Shown: in pieces, positions 1-10,907 of the stretch | Layout of the letters: the number at the start of each line of letters is the position of its first letter | How positions within the stretch are numbered: the stretch's first letter is position 1 | NCBI GenBank assembly: GCA_934047225.1 | Contig: OW204012.1 | Span: forward strand, 15,190,001 to 15,254,000 | Length of the DNA stretch: 64,000 bases | Reading direction: 5' to 3' | Source: Ypsolopha sequella | Taxonomy: Eukaryota; Arthropoda; Insecta; Lepidoptera; Ypsolophidae | Notes under the pieces: model-generated | What the model saw: the letters and a program-made list of their open reading frames with translations, nothing else | Databases searched by the model: none | What the model was told of the DNA's origin: nothing | Position numbers and translations under genes: made by a program

Positions 1-280
1 GCTTTGATCTCTGGCACCTCTACAAGTTCTTGGGTATCCATTAGCGGCGGCCAAGAAGACTCTCCTAGCTTCAAAAACGAAGGACCCTCCCACCAAATGG
101 TTAATCCAAGTATCAGTTGTGGATCAACACCACGCGATACAAGATCTGTGGAATTTTGGGATGTCGGAACATAGCGCCAGGAGGCCGCATCAGTAAGTTC
201 CTTGATAGCACCGACTCTATTGGCTACAAAAGTTTTTAACCAGTACAAATTACTTTAGCGTCTGACCAGTACACATGACG
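1..280 (-). pseudogene. BEL/Pao pol remnant: RNase H end and linker to integrase
   Basis: Read on the minus strand, an open frame runs to the window edge and contains KTFVANRVGAIKELTD, then WRYVPTSQNSTDLVSRG and LTIWWEGPSFLKLGESSWP. This is the pattern of the BEL/Pao polyprotein between RNase H and integrase. Just upstream, in another frame, is HVYWSDAKVICTG, the expected RNase H segment, followed by a stop caused by a small indel. The fragment continues the Pao element whose gag lies at 4255-5916. Everything between the protease/RT boundary (about 290) and this point, including all reverse transcriptase motifs, is missing. Non-functional. The rest of the element and its second LTR would lie left of the window. 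Confidence 0.8.
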
Positions 281-287
281 GTCAATT

Positions 288-732
288 TTAAAACGAATCT
301 CCTAGACCGTCTCTAACATCACGAAGTGGAAGTTTGACGCAAAAAACGACCATCACTACTACGAGTGGTGTTTGCAAGGAAGTGCTGTTCACACAATTTT
401 TCTTCTTTGGATAATGCTGACCTGTCTATGACCTTCCCTAATTCCCAAAATTTTGCTAAGTCATCATTGAGATCGAGTAGATTATCATTTTGGGAGATAT
501 TGCAATGTAATTGCCTTTTAATATCTGTTTGTATGGGAAATATTGGACCTGCTACAAGCCACCCTAGTTTAGAGCTTCGTAATACCAGATTATTATTGCC
601 TAAAGAATGCTGCTCTGATCCTACCAGGTCCCAAAAGAGATCAGCTCCAATAAGCATGTCGATGGTAGACGACTGATTAAAACTAGGATCTGCTAATGTA
701 AATCCTGCTAAGTTTAGATGCTCTATATTAAA
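288..732 (-). pseudogene. BEL/Pao protease C-terminal part and start of pol
   Basis: The minus frame reads NIEHLNLAGFTLADPSF, then DMLIGADLFWDLV and SKLGWLVAGPI, which are hallmarks of the retropepsin-like DUF1758 region of Pao polyproteins. It continues with DLAKFWELGKVIDRSALSKEE toward the pol linker. The frame is the direct continuation of the gag-protease frame that stops at base 4255; the two halves are separated by the LINE at 733-4249 and resume in register. After DGRF there is a frameshift in a T run; the other frame then gives VKLPLRDVRDGLGDSF, after which the sequence jumps to RNase H. The frame reported as starting near 786 merely reads back into the LINE 3' repeat. Confidence 0.85.
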
Positions 733-3700
733 TTCAAATTCAAATTCAAATAGTTTATTTTGCAAAGCAGGTATAGATATATACACTTTTTACACGTCAA
801 ATTTAATCTAATAAAGAAAATATATGTAATAGAATAATAAATGTACATGAACTAAATTAAAGGTTTATTTAATTTATGTAGCAATATATTTACGATTAAA
901 ATGATAGGTAAAATATATATTATACAAGGTAAAATCCAATCAGCCGCCCGAACCCATACCGGAGACCCGGCCAGGGACCAGGAACAAGGTTCAGTGATCA
1001 CCAACCGAGCCCCCAGCACGAATCCAGGCGGCCGACCAAATCCCATCCTATATACTACATACTAATAGGTTACATATATAAATACATGCCTACCTCCGCC
1101 CATTCGATTAGTCTTGCTAAGAAAAAGGGCAAGAAACTTAGCAAGATCATGTCTTTTTTTCAACATAAAACTTATACTATACAATATATGACTTATATCT
1201 ACTTTAACCAAGGGATAAGAAAATACAAGACAGTAGGAATTCAGGTTAATGAAAAAAAGAAAAACATATATATCTTTGTCTACCTGTCTCATATAGTCCT
1301 TTTCCTTTTACAGTCTATAATCAATTAATGTTTACACCTTAGAGGAATCATAAGTTAAGAAATTATACAATTTAATTAAATTATAACTTACTACGAGTAT
1401 CATTATCACTGTAACACCATGCTTCACCATCATCCAAATATTCATTTATTTTATAATATGCCTTTTTCAATAGGCCCTGCTTAATATACAGTTTAAACTT
1501 ATTCTCTGACAAAGTAAGGACCTCCTTTGGAAGTTTATTGTAAAATCTTATACCATGTCCTACAAAAGAGGTACTCACCTTAGCGAGTCTGATTTTTGGA
1601 AAAGCCAGTTTATGCTTATTTCTGGTCTCCTTACAATGTTGCTTACCAAGCCTTGGGAAAGACTCAACATTTTTTCTGACATATCTAAGGACTTGGTAAA
1701 TATATTCACAAGGAACCGTTAATATATTAATTTCTTTGAACTTTTGTCTTAATGAATCCCGGTGCTTCATATTATAAATAGCCCGAATTGCTCTCTTCTG
1801 CAAAACAAAGACTGCGTCTGTATCCGCGGCTCTACCCCATAACAGCATGCCGTATGACATAATGCTGTGAAAGTAACTAAAATAGACTAGTCTAGCAGTA
1901 TCTACATCAGTAATTTGTCTTATGCGTCTAACAGCGTATGCGGCCGAACTAAGTCTACCACATAGGGCTTCTATGTGGGGACCCCACTGAAGACGAGAGT
2001 CTACCGTAATGCCTAAAAACTTTGTTTCGTTAACTAACTCCAGCTTGGACCCCTGCAAAAGCAAATTACCATCCACTTGAATTACATTTGGTAACGTAAA
2101 TTTTATACACTTTGTCTTTTTTGCGTTTAAAACTAAATTATTTACAGTAAACCAATCAAGCACCAGTGATAAAGTTGTATTCGCGCCGTCAAGGATATCT
2201 TTACGTCTATTAACTTTAAAAATAAGTGACGTGTCGTCTGCGAATAATACTATCTTCGTTAAGTCTTTAACTAAATATGGAAGGTCATTTATGTAAATTA
2301 AAAACAGCAAGGGCCCTAATATGGAACCCTGCGGGACACCCATTTTAACTAATGCTCCACTTGATTTTACCCCGTTAATGTCTACCTTTTGAATACGATC
2401 ACTAAGATATGACTTCAATAACGCCAAAGATTTGCCCCTCACTCCGTAGTGATCCAATTTACATAAGAGTGTTTCATGATTAACGCAATCAAAGGCTTTC
2501 GAGAGGTCACAAAATACACCAAATGCATCTTGCTTTTCTTCCCAAGCATCAAAAATGTGCTTAACTAAAGCAACTCCTGCATCTGTGGTTGACATCCCTC
2601 TAGTGAATCCATATTGTTCACAGTGAAGTAACTTATTTAAATTAAAATGAAATAACAATTGATTAAAAACTATTTTTTCAAAAACCTTACTCAATACCGG
2701 TAAAACTGACACAGGTCTATAGTTTGAAGGGTCCCCGTGGTCGCCTGATTTAAAAAGGGGGATCAATTTACTAAACTTCATTAAGTCAGGAAAGATACCA
2801 TCATCTACACATTTATTAAAAATTAATGCCAAATAAGGAGCTATTAAATCAATAACAGAACTTATAACTTTCACAGATAGGCCCCATAAGTCCTCGGTTT
2901 TTTTCAAGTTAAGCGATTTAAATGCTTTAATTACAGTTAATGAATTAATATGTTTAAAAGCAAATACAGAAAGACACTGAGGTACGTGATCTATTAAAAG
3001 ATCCTGCGCAAGCCTAGGGCTTGAATTTAAATCTTTAGTTGTTAAGGAAGGAATTTCAGTAAAGAATTGTTCAAAGGCATTCGCAACTTCTTTATCTCCT
3101 GTAACGACTTCATTGTTAATACTTAACTTAAGTTCGTTATCTCGTTTCTTACTTTTCCCAGTTTCAGTATTTATGATGTTCCATACTGTTTTTACTTTGT
3201 TATCGGACCTTTTAAGTTTTTTATTCAAGTAGATACTTTTTGCTTTTAAACACACCAATTTAAAGATGCGTGAGTAATTTTTCACGAATTCAGTGAATTT
3301 AACATTATTATTGTAGGACTTTATGTCGTATAATTCGTATAAATGATTTCTGCTTTTATAAATACCTGGTGTCGCCCAGTCACTGAAGGTGATTTTACTT
3401 TTGTTAGAAAGTTTTTGCATCTTAAACGTATTTTCGAACTCTTTAGAGACTATGTTGAAAAGGTCTGTAAAGAGAGCGTTTGGATCGTCTTGGAGAAGAT
3501 TAAAATGTGCTAATTTAACTTCTAGATTTGCTTTGAAACAATCTACTTTGAGAGTTGTAATAGGTCTGCAAAAGACTTCTTTGGGCAGTTGTTTTACGCT
3601 TTGTTTAATGGTTATAGTTTGGCCACTGTGATCGGACTGCAAGCGGTTGATTACTTTATTGTCTGAATACTCACAATCACAGAATATATTGTCGAGGCAT

Positions 3701-4249
3701 GACGCAGTATCCCGAGTAATTCGAGTAGGTTCTAAGAACACATTAGACAAATTAAATGATTTGAATAAATGTAATAATTTTGAGCGCATAATCGATTTTT
3801 CTAGTAAATCTACGTTAAAATCTCCACATATAATAACTTTTTTCTTTGTATCAAATAATAATTTTAAAACCTCTTCCATTGCTTTTTCAAAAATGTTGTA
3901 ATCTTGTCCTGAGGGTCGGTAAACACAGAGAATAATATATGTACTCATTTCTATGCAAGCTAATTCTAGTTGATGTTCTACAGAAAGTTTTACAATGTCT
4001 TTTCTTTCCTTTGCTTTTATACTATTTTTTACAACAATCATGGAGCCACCTTTTTGTATTTTTAATCTATTGTAGCAACTAAGAACACTAAAATTATTAA
4101 CATTAAAATGCATATTATGTTCATGTAGATGATGTTCGGTTACACACAAAATATCTGTTTTTGATTCCTCTAAGAACAACTCGATTGAAAGTATTTTGCT
4201 GAGAAAGCCGCCTTGTATGTTTTGATGTACCAGCTTTAATACAGGCGGC
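733..4249 (-). mobile_element. Non-LTR retrotransposon (Jockey/CR1-type LINE), 5'-truncated, inserted in Pao
   Basis: The element carries an apurinic-type endonuclease and a reverse transcriptase (coding part 1381-4249), then a 3' UTR of about 650 bp. On the minus strand it ends in three copies of a TTTGAA-type hexamer (733-753), a 3' tail typical of CR1-like elements that lack a long poly-A. The left flank TTAAA (728-732) repeats at 4250-4254, giving a 5-bp target-site duplication. No ORF1 is present, so the copy starts close to the beginning of the endonuclease. A second, shorter copy with the same 3' UTR is at 20713-22769. Which named family it belongs to is not established here. Confidence 0.9.
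1381..4249 (-). CDS. LINE endonuclease-reverse transcriptase (ORF2-like), open frame
   Basis: This is the C-terminal 956 codons of a 1,592-codon frame that starts in Pao gag. The endonuclease begins near residue 643 (LKLVHQNIQG), with KTDILCVTEHHL, VYRPSGQ and CGDFNVDL as conserved blocks and a SDHSGQ block near its end. The reverse transcriptase spans about residues 1100-1400: SNYRPVSVLPVLSKVFEK, motif A CDLSKAFDCVNH (Asp about 1218), motif B GVPQGSILGPLLF and motif C FADD (about 1306-1309). A C-terminal domain ends in GEAWCYSDND. No stop interrupts it. The LINE has no start codon of its own before the endonuclease, so translation would need the upstream gag frame or an internal start. It could still be catalytically competent, but as a 5'-truncated copy it is probably not autonomous. 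Confidence 0.85.
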
Positions 4250-4254
4250 TTAAA

Positions 4255-5916
4255 CGAGGCTTTAGGTAGTTTACCTGAGATTGTTGGCAGCACAAGGCAA
4301 GACATAGTGGCGCTAAAAGAGCTATGTTTAGATTTAATGCTTACAGCACAACGTTTAGGTTTGACTTTCAGTGTAGCGTCACCGATGCCAACTATATCAA
4401 TCTTGACAGGCTGAGAAGGAAGCTGAAGCATTTGAGTTACGCGCTGGGACAGGAATGATCCTTGACTGCCACTGTCCAAAATTGCTTTCACTGTAATAGT
4501 TTTGTTATTAGTAGGATTACTCAAATCAATTTGAGCAGTGCAGAGTAGTACCTCTGAAGAAGAATGAGCAGACATAGAGACGGATTCAGGTACCTCTTCG
4601 TCCTTCTGATCCTTTTTACATAACGATTCATGTAATAAAGAATTATGTCGCTGTTTACATATTTTACACCCACCCGGAAGTCGACAACGACGCGTGTTAT
4701 GACCAACTCTCAAACAGTTGTGACATAACTTTAATGACGACACAAGAGACATCCTTTCTTCAACCGATTTGGTCTTGAATGCAGAACATTCGTAAAGGCG
4801 GTGCTGGCCTTTGCAATAGAGGCATCCAGTAAAAGAAGACGGTGAAGTTTCCTTAGAGGAGTCAGAAGAGACGACCATGGCCCTTGCTTGTGTCTTGGTT
4901 CGTGTACCTTGGTGAGGAGAAGCATGTTCTATGTGGGACGTCTGTTTAGGTGCATGTTTGCTACGATTGACAGTTTCAAGAACATCGGCACGGTTTCTTA
5001 AAAAGGTAAAAAAATCGTCAAGCTTGGGGATTTCACTCAAAGAATTTTTATTTTCTTCCCACTTAAAATATGTCTTCGAGTCTAATTTCTCAGCAATTAT
5101 ATAAATAATTAACATATCCCACTTCTCAGTAGGCAACCCCAAAGTACTAAGAGCTCGTAAGTTCTTGGTCACGTGATCAACAATAAAGCGCAGAGATTTT
5201 TCAGTCTCTCGCACGGTCTCAAGACTAAGCAAAGATTTCAAATGGTTGTTAATCAATTGGCGCTTATTATCATAGCGTTCGCGTAAAAGCTTCCAAGCCT
5301 CCACATAATTTTTTTCAGTTACCTCCAAGTTACAAATTACTCGAGCTGCTTCTCCTTCTAAGTAGGAATTCAAATAATAGAATTTATGAACGTCACTAAT
5401 TTTAGTGTTTTCGTGTACAAGAGAAGTAAAAGTGTCCCTAAACTCAAGCCACTTAAAATAAGTTCCATCGAAATTATGTATTTTTATTATGGGCAGCTTA
5501 AACCCTAGAGGCCCACTATCATCATGGTGATGGCAATGAGAGGTTGAACGACGCGAGCGTGAACCTTCACCTTGATCGTGAGAACTATGTTTGTCAATAA
5601 ATTGCTGAGCCAAAGCAATACAATGATAAATTTCATTTTCTAAAGATTCCCTGACGGATAACTCCAGCTCCTGAGTGGACACATTGATCACTTCAATCTG
5701 CCCTTGCACATCATTAAACTCGGCAAACAATTCTTCGAACCTAATTAACTTGCTTCTGAGTTTAGTAATTTCAAAAGGAGAAATCGTCTCGAGAGGCTCC
5801 AAAGCTTCTAAATTATTTTTAAACTTTGTGACACGGCCTTTAATGGAACTACGTTTAGCATTTAAATCCTTGATACTCATTTCAGACTTCAAAGCAATAC
5901 CCTCGGTTAAGGGCAT
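4255..5916 (-). pseudogene. BEL/Pao gag and first half of protease (interrupted)
   Basis: I place the start at the Met at 5916 (MPLTEGIALK). The longer frame upstream to 6159 is low-complexity Arg/Pro sequence that looks like leader. Using residue numbers of the long frame: an N-terminal helical region (about 95-190); a Gag domain of DUF1759 type (about 215-395) with FDGTYFKWLEFRDTF and LNSYLEGEAARVI; two CX2CX4HX4C zinc knuckles, CLYCKGQHRLYEC (446-458) and CHNCLRVGHNTRRC (479-492); a third, variant Cys/His cluster (498-514); and an aspartic protease with the active-site triad at ILDSGSQGSF (560-569). The Pao frame is cut at residue 636 by the LINE. Gag would form the particle and the protease would mature it. 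Confidence 0.9.
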
Positions 5917-7165
5917 AATGAACAAAAATTCGCTCAATAAAAAATACAAAAATAATAAAGAGAAATCGCATACGCTCCTCCTTTTGCTAACAACACACGA
6001 CGCAGTGCCGGGGTGTCGCGGCGGCTCAGCGGTGCGACGCGCAGCGCTTCGATCACGAGGTAGCTGATTCGAAGGCAGCGCAAGCACAGTAGTCGGCCCG
6101 CGTAACAAGCGATCACAAATCCCGCTGTAGGACTCGAACACTGAAATAGATTGTTGCAAGCGTGTGCGTATACGAAGCAGGTACTAAATGATCATACGTG
6201 CTATGGGCAAGCGTGTATATCTAGTTATAGATAGCGAATAGTGATCGTCTATTTATAGAATGAATAAAGAAGTGCAAAGAAAATAAATCGCGATACAACC
6301 GTTTAAGTATAGTGACAATCAACACCAATTTCTATTATCATTGATTACGTACGTACAAAGAAGTTTGCACCTTATAACTCATACATATGGTCGAAACATC
6401 AAAATAGATTAAGAAAATATTACTTGTTTACTTGGTTTAACAAAGAAGCGGACCGGGGCGGCTGGCCACAATAACTAGTTTTAGGTACCCGCTTATAATT
6501 TGTTATGTGTGCAGTTTCTATGAAATAGCAATGTATTGAAATAAGCAAAGTTTTGATGAAATGCGTTGTTACTCGTATTAGCGTTCAGAGTTTATTTGAT
6601 TTAAGATATCTAGTTTAGTAAAACTTTATTAGACTTTGTACTATAGCGTTTTATTTTTTTTAATTTGCAACAAAAATAGCCAAAGCACACTTACTGCGAT
6701 GGATGAGAATTGCATTAAAATATTGCATAGGCATACTGCATAGGCATGTGCGTAATTAGGCCCAGGTTTTAATTACCGGGGTAGGTAGGCGCACATGGAA
6801 GCACTAAATATGCACTGGTTATTTAAAGAACTAGTCCCCCTGAATGCACAAATCAAGGGTGATATAATAGGAAAGAAAAGGAACGAGCTCACTTGATGAC
6901 ACGTCAGCAGGTGAAGATGATGCAATAGTCTGGTGGAGCTCTCGTTCCGTTGATCAAGATCCCGTTGGAATATTATGATGAATCCCGTGTCCTCTGGCTT
7001 TCTTCAGCGGGACGGGGACTGTGCTGCACGTACTGTACACAACGTAGCTGTAGAATATTCTGGTAGCCTTCCAGGCCACTCAGGACGAAGCAAATCGACG
7101 TGGTACGTGGCGTTGTCCTCTGTTCGTCCTCGGTTAAGCAAAAGGTCATGTAGTTTGATTTCGAA
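5917..7165 (-). other. Probable untranslated leader of the Pao element
   Basis: About 1.25 kb lie between the candidate primer binding site and the gag start. I see no recognisable protein in it. A 78-codon minus frame at 6973-7209 overlaps the primer site and matches nothing I know. The part near 5990-6070 is GC-rich and Arg/Pro-coding in the gag frame. The leader is long for this class, so another inserted repeat within it is possible. Confidence 0.4.
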
Positions 7166-7191
7166 TCGAGTCCTGTAACGGTCGCCAAATT
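7166..7191 (-). promoter_or_regulatory. Candidate primer binding site, tRNA-Arg type
   Basis: On the minus strand the sequence TGGCGACCGTTACAGGACTC begins with the TGG that pairs with a tRNA CCA end. It then fits the 3' end of an insect tRNA-Arg, as I recall it, with one mismatch. It would prime minus-strand DNA synthesis. It lies a few bases inside the candidate LTR end. Confidence 0.6.
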
Positions 7192-7196
7192 TTGTT

Positions 7197-7837
7197 CACG
7201 ACGGAACAAAGTGATAATTAAATAAAAGAAAAAAGGACTTTGGAAACGAATTACTTATTTAAGATTTAAACAAATTTTACAATATTAGAATGACAAGTGC
7301 TTGTACCGACAGAGTTAACGAGACTGCGGTAGCTAGGCGCGCAGGCCTTTGACCACAAAGTAAAGAGACTTTACACAAACTAAACTTAATCTTATTTCCC
7401 ATAAGATAAAGTCCACAACACATTATGATTATAAACACTAATGACATTTAATAAACTAAAAAACAACTAGAACTTGTTGGACGCACACACACACACAGAA
7501 TGTTTGTGAAGCGTCGTATACGGGCGCAAACATACGCTATAACGTTATTATACCTATAAAGCTAAACTTAATCTAAATTAAAATAATAACTAATATTTTA
7601 ATTTAAAAAAACTTAAGTAACAGAAAGGTACTTGAAATAATAATAATAATTCCTAAAGATAAAAAATTGAGCTAAAATGGCTGTCATCTCAGGGAGGAGT
7701 ACCCTGGACACTGGCGGCATTACCTCTTAGAATTGGTAGGCATTTATTGTTATTCCATAAGATTAAATAGGGATTTTATTTCTAGAGGAAAATCGAGAGA
7801 TGTTATGTAAAATAAACTCCTAAAACGCCGCCCTACA
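7197..7837 (-). repeat. Candidate 5' LTR of the Pao element
   Basis: On the minus strand the interval would start TGTAGGGCGGCG and end CGTGAACA, so it has TG...CA ends, and it stops five bases before the primer site. It holds AT-rich sequence with possible polyadenylation signals. The outer boundary is a judgement: the partner LTR lies outside the window and cannot be compared. Length about 640 bp. Confidence 0.45.
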
Positions 7838-8590
7838 TCTTTTTATATCCTTCCATGCAAGTAATAAATCTTTAACTCCGATACCTTTTCTTTTCTTTTG
7901 ATTTATATTTTCCCTATATTCGTATTTTTGCTGTCGCTTTGGAAAAACCGCGTGTGTTAGTCTTAATATGTTTCCCTGTATAGTTTGATTTACATTGTTT
8001 GCTTTATACAGGATGTATTTTCACGTTTTGTATTCTTCAATGTTGAAGGTTGTGTCCCCGGATGCGAAGTTCCTTATCCTGACAGTAGTTGGATTAATAA
8101 AACATTTGGTACAGTTACACAAACTTTACTATAGCCCAACTAGTTTCGCCTTATTGGCATTATCAAGGTATTAGATGGTTTATTTACATACATCGCACAA
8201 ATACTGCGTATTGATGGAAATAATATAAATTTACCAAGAGCCGACAATCGCAAGTATTAGCTACAGTAGTTATTTTCAGAAAGATTCAAGAAATAAAGAA
8301 AAGAAAGAAATTTATTTGGGGACAAAAAGAATACATGGAAAAGCAACATATAGGTACATAATAACTATTAATTTAAAACTAGTACTTATAATTAACATAT
8401 TAATCACAATAGTCAAAGATTAGGATGAAGCTATCCCATGCATTCAACGTCACCAAATTGGCCATAACTCAGCATGGTGCTGTGACGCAATAATACATAC
8501 TTATACAAACATAATGTATGCATACTACGCCACAACGCTGGTATTCTGTTACAGCCAGGATGATACAGGACTGTACAGATTCAGTGGGGC
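7838..8590. other. Unassigned AT-rich stretch
   Basis: I see no gene. It contains A-rich and T-rich runs (for example around 8280-8330), and the part from about 8430 may already be degraded LINE sequence leading into the tail at 8601. An (AC)n tract lies just before it, at 7484-7498. Confidence 0.5.
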
Positions 8591-8600
8591 AATCAGATGA

Positions 8601-8806
8601 TTGGCAGCACAGCGCTCCGAATGGCGCGGGCTTCTACAGAGGCAAGTACGCGAATTTGAGGAGCAGTGCAAAACTGATCTCGCCGCCAAACGCGATGAGT
8701 TAAAAGCCCGACCACCCGCACCCGTAAATTATATAGACGGTATACCCACGTGCGCTCAGTGTGCGCGGGGATTTACTAGTAAGATCGGCTACATTAGCCA
8801 TTTTGG
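8601..8806 (+). pseudogene. LINE ORF C-terminal tail with zinc finger
   Basis: The frame reads SEWRGLLQRQVREFEEQCKT, then AAKRDELKARPPAPVNYIDG, then a zinc finger CAQCARGFTSKIGYISH. This WR...FE..R plus C2H2 pattern is the tail of many invertebrate LINE reverse transcriptases. No RT domain precedes it, and the frame beyond 8806 does not look like LINE. An old truncated remnant. Confidence 0.7.
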
Positions 8807-8809
8807 GCT

Positions 8810-9780
8810 TATCAGCCTCGTACCGACTAACCGGTCGGCCATAGGTTCAAGCTTCTGGTGGCGCTTCTTGCTGCGCTTCCAGGCGGTTTTTGCGACGGGC
8901 TTTGCCCTGCCACGACACCCGTCGGCGCCTTCATGTATAGCGCGCTCGCTCGCTCAAAGCGCTCGACACTAGGTTTTTCCTATGCGCTCGATCACTGGCG
9001 CAGCTCCCCGCCTCCCCGCACACCGCCGTCGAGAGAGCGCAAGTCACTCGAAGCCGACTTCACAACTTCATACATTTGTTCTCTCCGCCGGCGCCGTCGC
9101 AAGAAGAACCGCTTGGCGCGCCTCTCAAAGCCTGAAGCTATGACCGAGGGGTAAGAGTCGAAGTGGTCGCCGTGATCGAAAACGGTCAGAGTTGATCATC
9201 ATCGTCATTATCAGTTATTTTCCATTTGCGTCTGTTCTCAGCGTATCTTCAGGCATCTGGTAAGCCTATCAGTTCTTTACCAGAGGGTAGGTAACCTGCC
9301 TCTAGGTCCCTTTCCTTCAACTTTGCCGACCAACGCCCGTAGCAGTGAATGTGGAAGGAATTTAGTACTACTGGTAAATAGTTAAGGGGAGGGGGTGAGG
9401 GTGGGGAAGGGGGGAAGGGGGTTGACCCTCCCCTGTGAAGGGGGTGTTGCGAAACCGCGTAGTTTTTGAGATATTCATTTTTAAAATTTTGAGGTTATGT
9501 TGGTCCAAATTAATAATTTACGCAGTTTAGAATATGAAAACTACTTTTTATGGATAAAATTGACTCTTTCTTTAGCTCCGGCGCTCGGGGCACGGCACCT
9601 GACACGTGCAATTCGTCGCAGGCAAAGGAACGAAGCCTGAGCTAGCGAGGCTGGTCGCCTTGGCGACCAAAAAGCCGAGCACCGGCTTTTTCTCACCGCA
9701 CGCTGGCGGCGCGCCCCTTCGACGCCTCCGGTTTTCGATATACAATCTAGTTGTAGTAGCCACACGACTGCGTGGAGTCG
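8810..9780. other. GC-rich segment with G-run tract, no recognised gene
   Basis: 8810-9170 is unusually GC-rich for the window, with overlapping Arg/Ala-rich frames that I cannot assign. 9386-9421 is a run of five or more G-tracts. 9590-9740 is again GC-rich, with short self-complementary pieces such as GGTCGCC/GGCGACC. It may be a decayed repeat, or an old promoter-like CpG-containing segment. Confidence 0.4.
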
Positions 9781-9782
9781 GA

Positions 9783-9866
9783 GGTGCTCTGATTCGGTTT
9801 TGGTACAGATTCAACCTATACCCCGAGGTATAGGTTGAAACTGTACCAAAACCGAATCAGAGCACC
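9783..9866. repeat. Near-perfect 41-bp-arm hairpin
   Basis: The left arm GGTGCTCTGATTCGGTTTTG is mirrored by CAAAACCGAATCAGAGCACC, and complementarity continues through TATACC/GGTATA to a centre near 9824. I count one mismatch in the arm and one next to the centre. There is essentially no loop. It could be the end-to-end fusion of two transposon termini or a very short MITE. Confidence 0.9.
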
Positions 9867-10638
9867 CCCACGTCACGAAATTGCGTTTGGTTACAACTGT
9901 CAAACGTTTCGTTACGAAAAAATGCATAGAATTTATGAAATTTTTAATGTCTTCTTGTAACCATATCTTTCACTAAAAAAATCATGAACTCGAAAGCATT
10001 TACCAGTAGTATCGAATTAAAGCCGTGAATGTGTATTGAAGATTGTCTTAAAAATAATTTTGCACATCAAAATGTCAATTTCCCGTGTCAATTATGATTG
10101 TATCTGTATTGTTAGTTCTGAAACAGGTAATGTACGCACCTGCCGTCCGTCTGTCCGTCCGTCCGAGCCGGCTATTATCTGTAGTAAATTGTGCTCAAAT
10201 GTAGCCAAAACTAGTTACAGTCATAATTGCAAAATGTATAATTTTCAGTGGGGTGCTTGTGTAGTTGTAAAACTGGGCAAGTGCGAGTGTTGCTTCAGCG
10301 TTGTGGGTTCCGTGAGTAATCGTGCTTATCTGTTCATAAAAATTGTAATAATTTTGGAATTCATAAGCTCGTCTATATTTTAGGGAATTTTCATGTACAC
10401 TTGATGTAAATGAGGATTTTACGAAAATTTTCTCTCAGCGTCCTCCAGCGGAATGCAATAAATCTTGCTTTGTTTTAATTGGTCAGTGGATAGAAATTAA
10501 AATAAATGAAAAATACAGCACTCGCCGTGAAGGTCCACATATCAATTATTTTTTACCTAACAAATACTTTAAGATATCTGCTTCCAAAAGAAAAAAATAC
10601 CGAGCTCATGCAACTACACCTCAAATTGGCGTTATTGT
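9867..10638. other. Unassigned stretch with CCGT repeats
   Basis: No recognised gene. A 115-codon plus frame (10036-10383) covers a CCGTCCGTCTGTCCGTCCGT tract near 10143 and resembles no family I know. Its composition is unremarkable. Confidence 0.45.
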
Positions 10639-10800
10639 AGCCGATTTTGAAGGCTTAAATTTTAGTTTTAGTGCTGGTCAAACATACAATTATTCCAAAG
10701 TAATTTAGATTCTGTTTCTAACTTTTAAGGACTATTTCGCAATGAATGAAATTCAGTTTTGACAGCACTAAAACTAAAATTAAAGCCTTCAGAATCGGCT
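10639..10800. mobile_element. MITE family P, copy 1
   Basis: A 162-bp element with inverted termini of about 45 bp: AGCCGATTTTGAAGGCTTAA at the left and AAAGCCTTCAGAATCGGCT at the right. Related copies are at 33224-33384 and 56049-56209. No coding capacity. Confidence 0.85.
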
Positions 10801-10907
10801 TTATTTATTTTCAAGCAATACACTAATGGTTATATAATTTAATTAATAACAAAAATATTACACGAAAAAAAACAAAGGACTATCGCATCCATGTGAAAAG
10901 TATTAAG

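Noticed and set aside
1381..6159. A single 1,592-codon host or viral gene
   Set aside because: The frame is two unrelated mobile elements joined at residue 636, with a target duplication at the LINE ends and the Pao protein resuming beyond it.
8858..9154. An Arg-rich protein
   Set aside because: Several frames overlap in GC-rich DNA here, none with a recognised motif; composition explains them.
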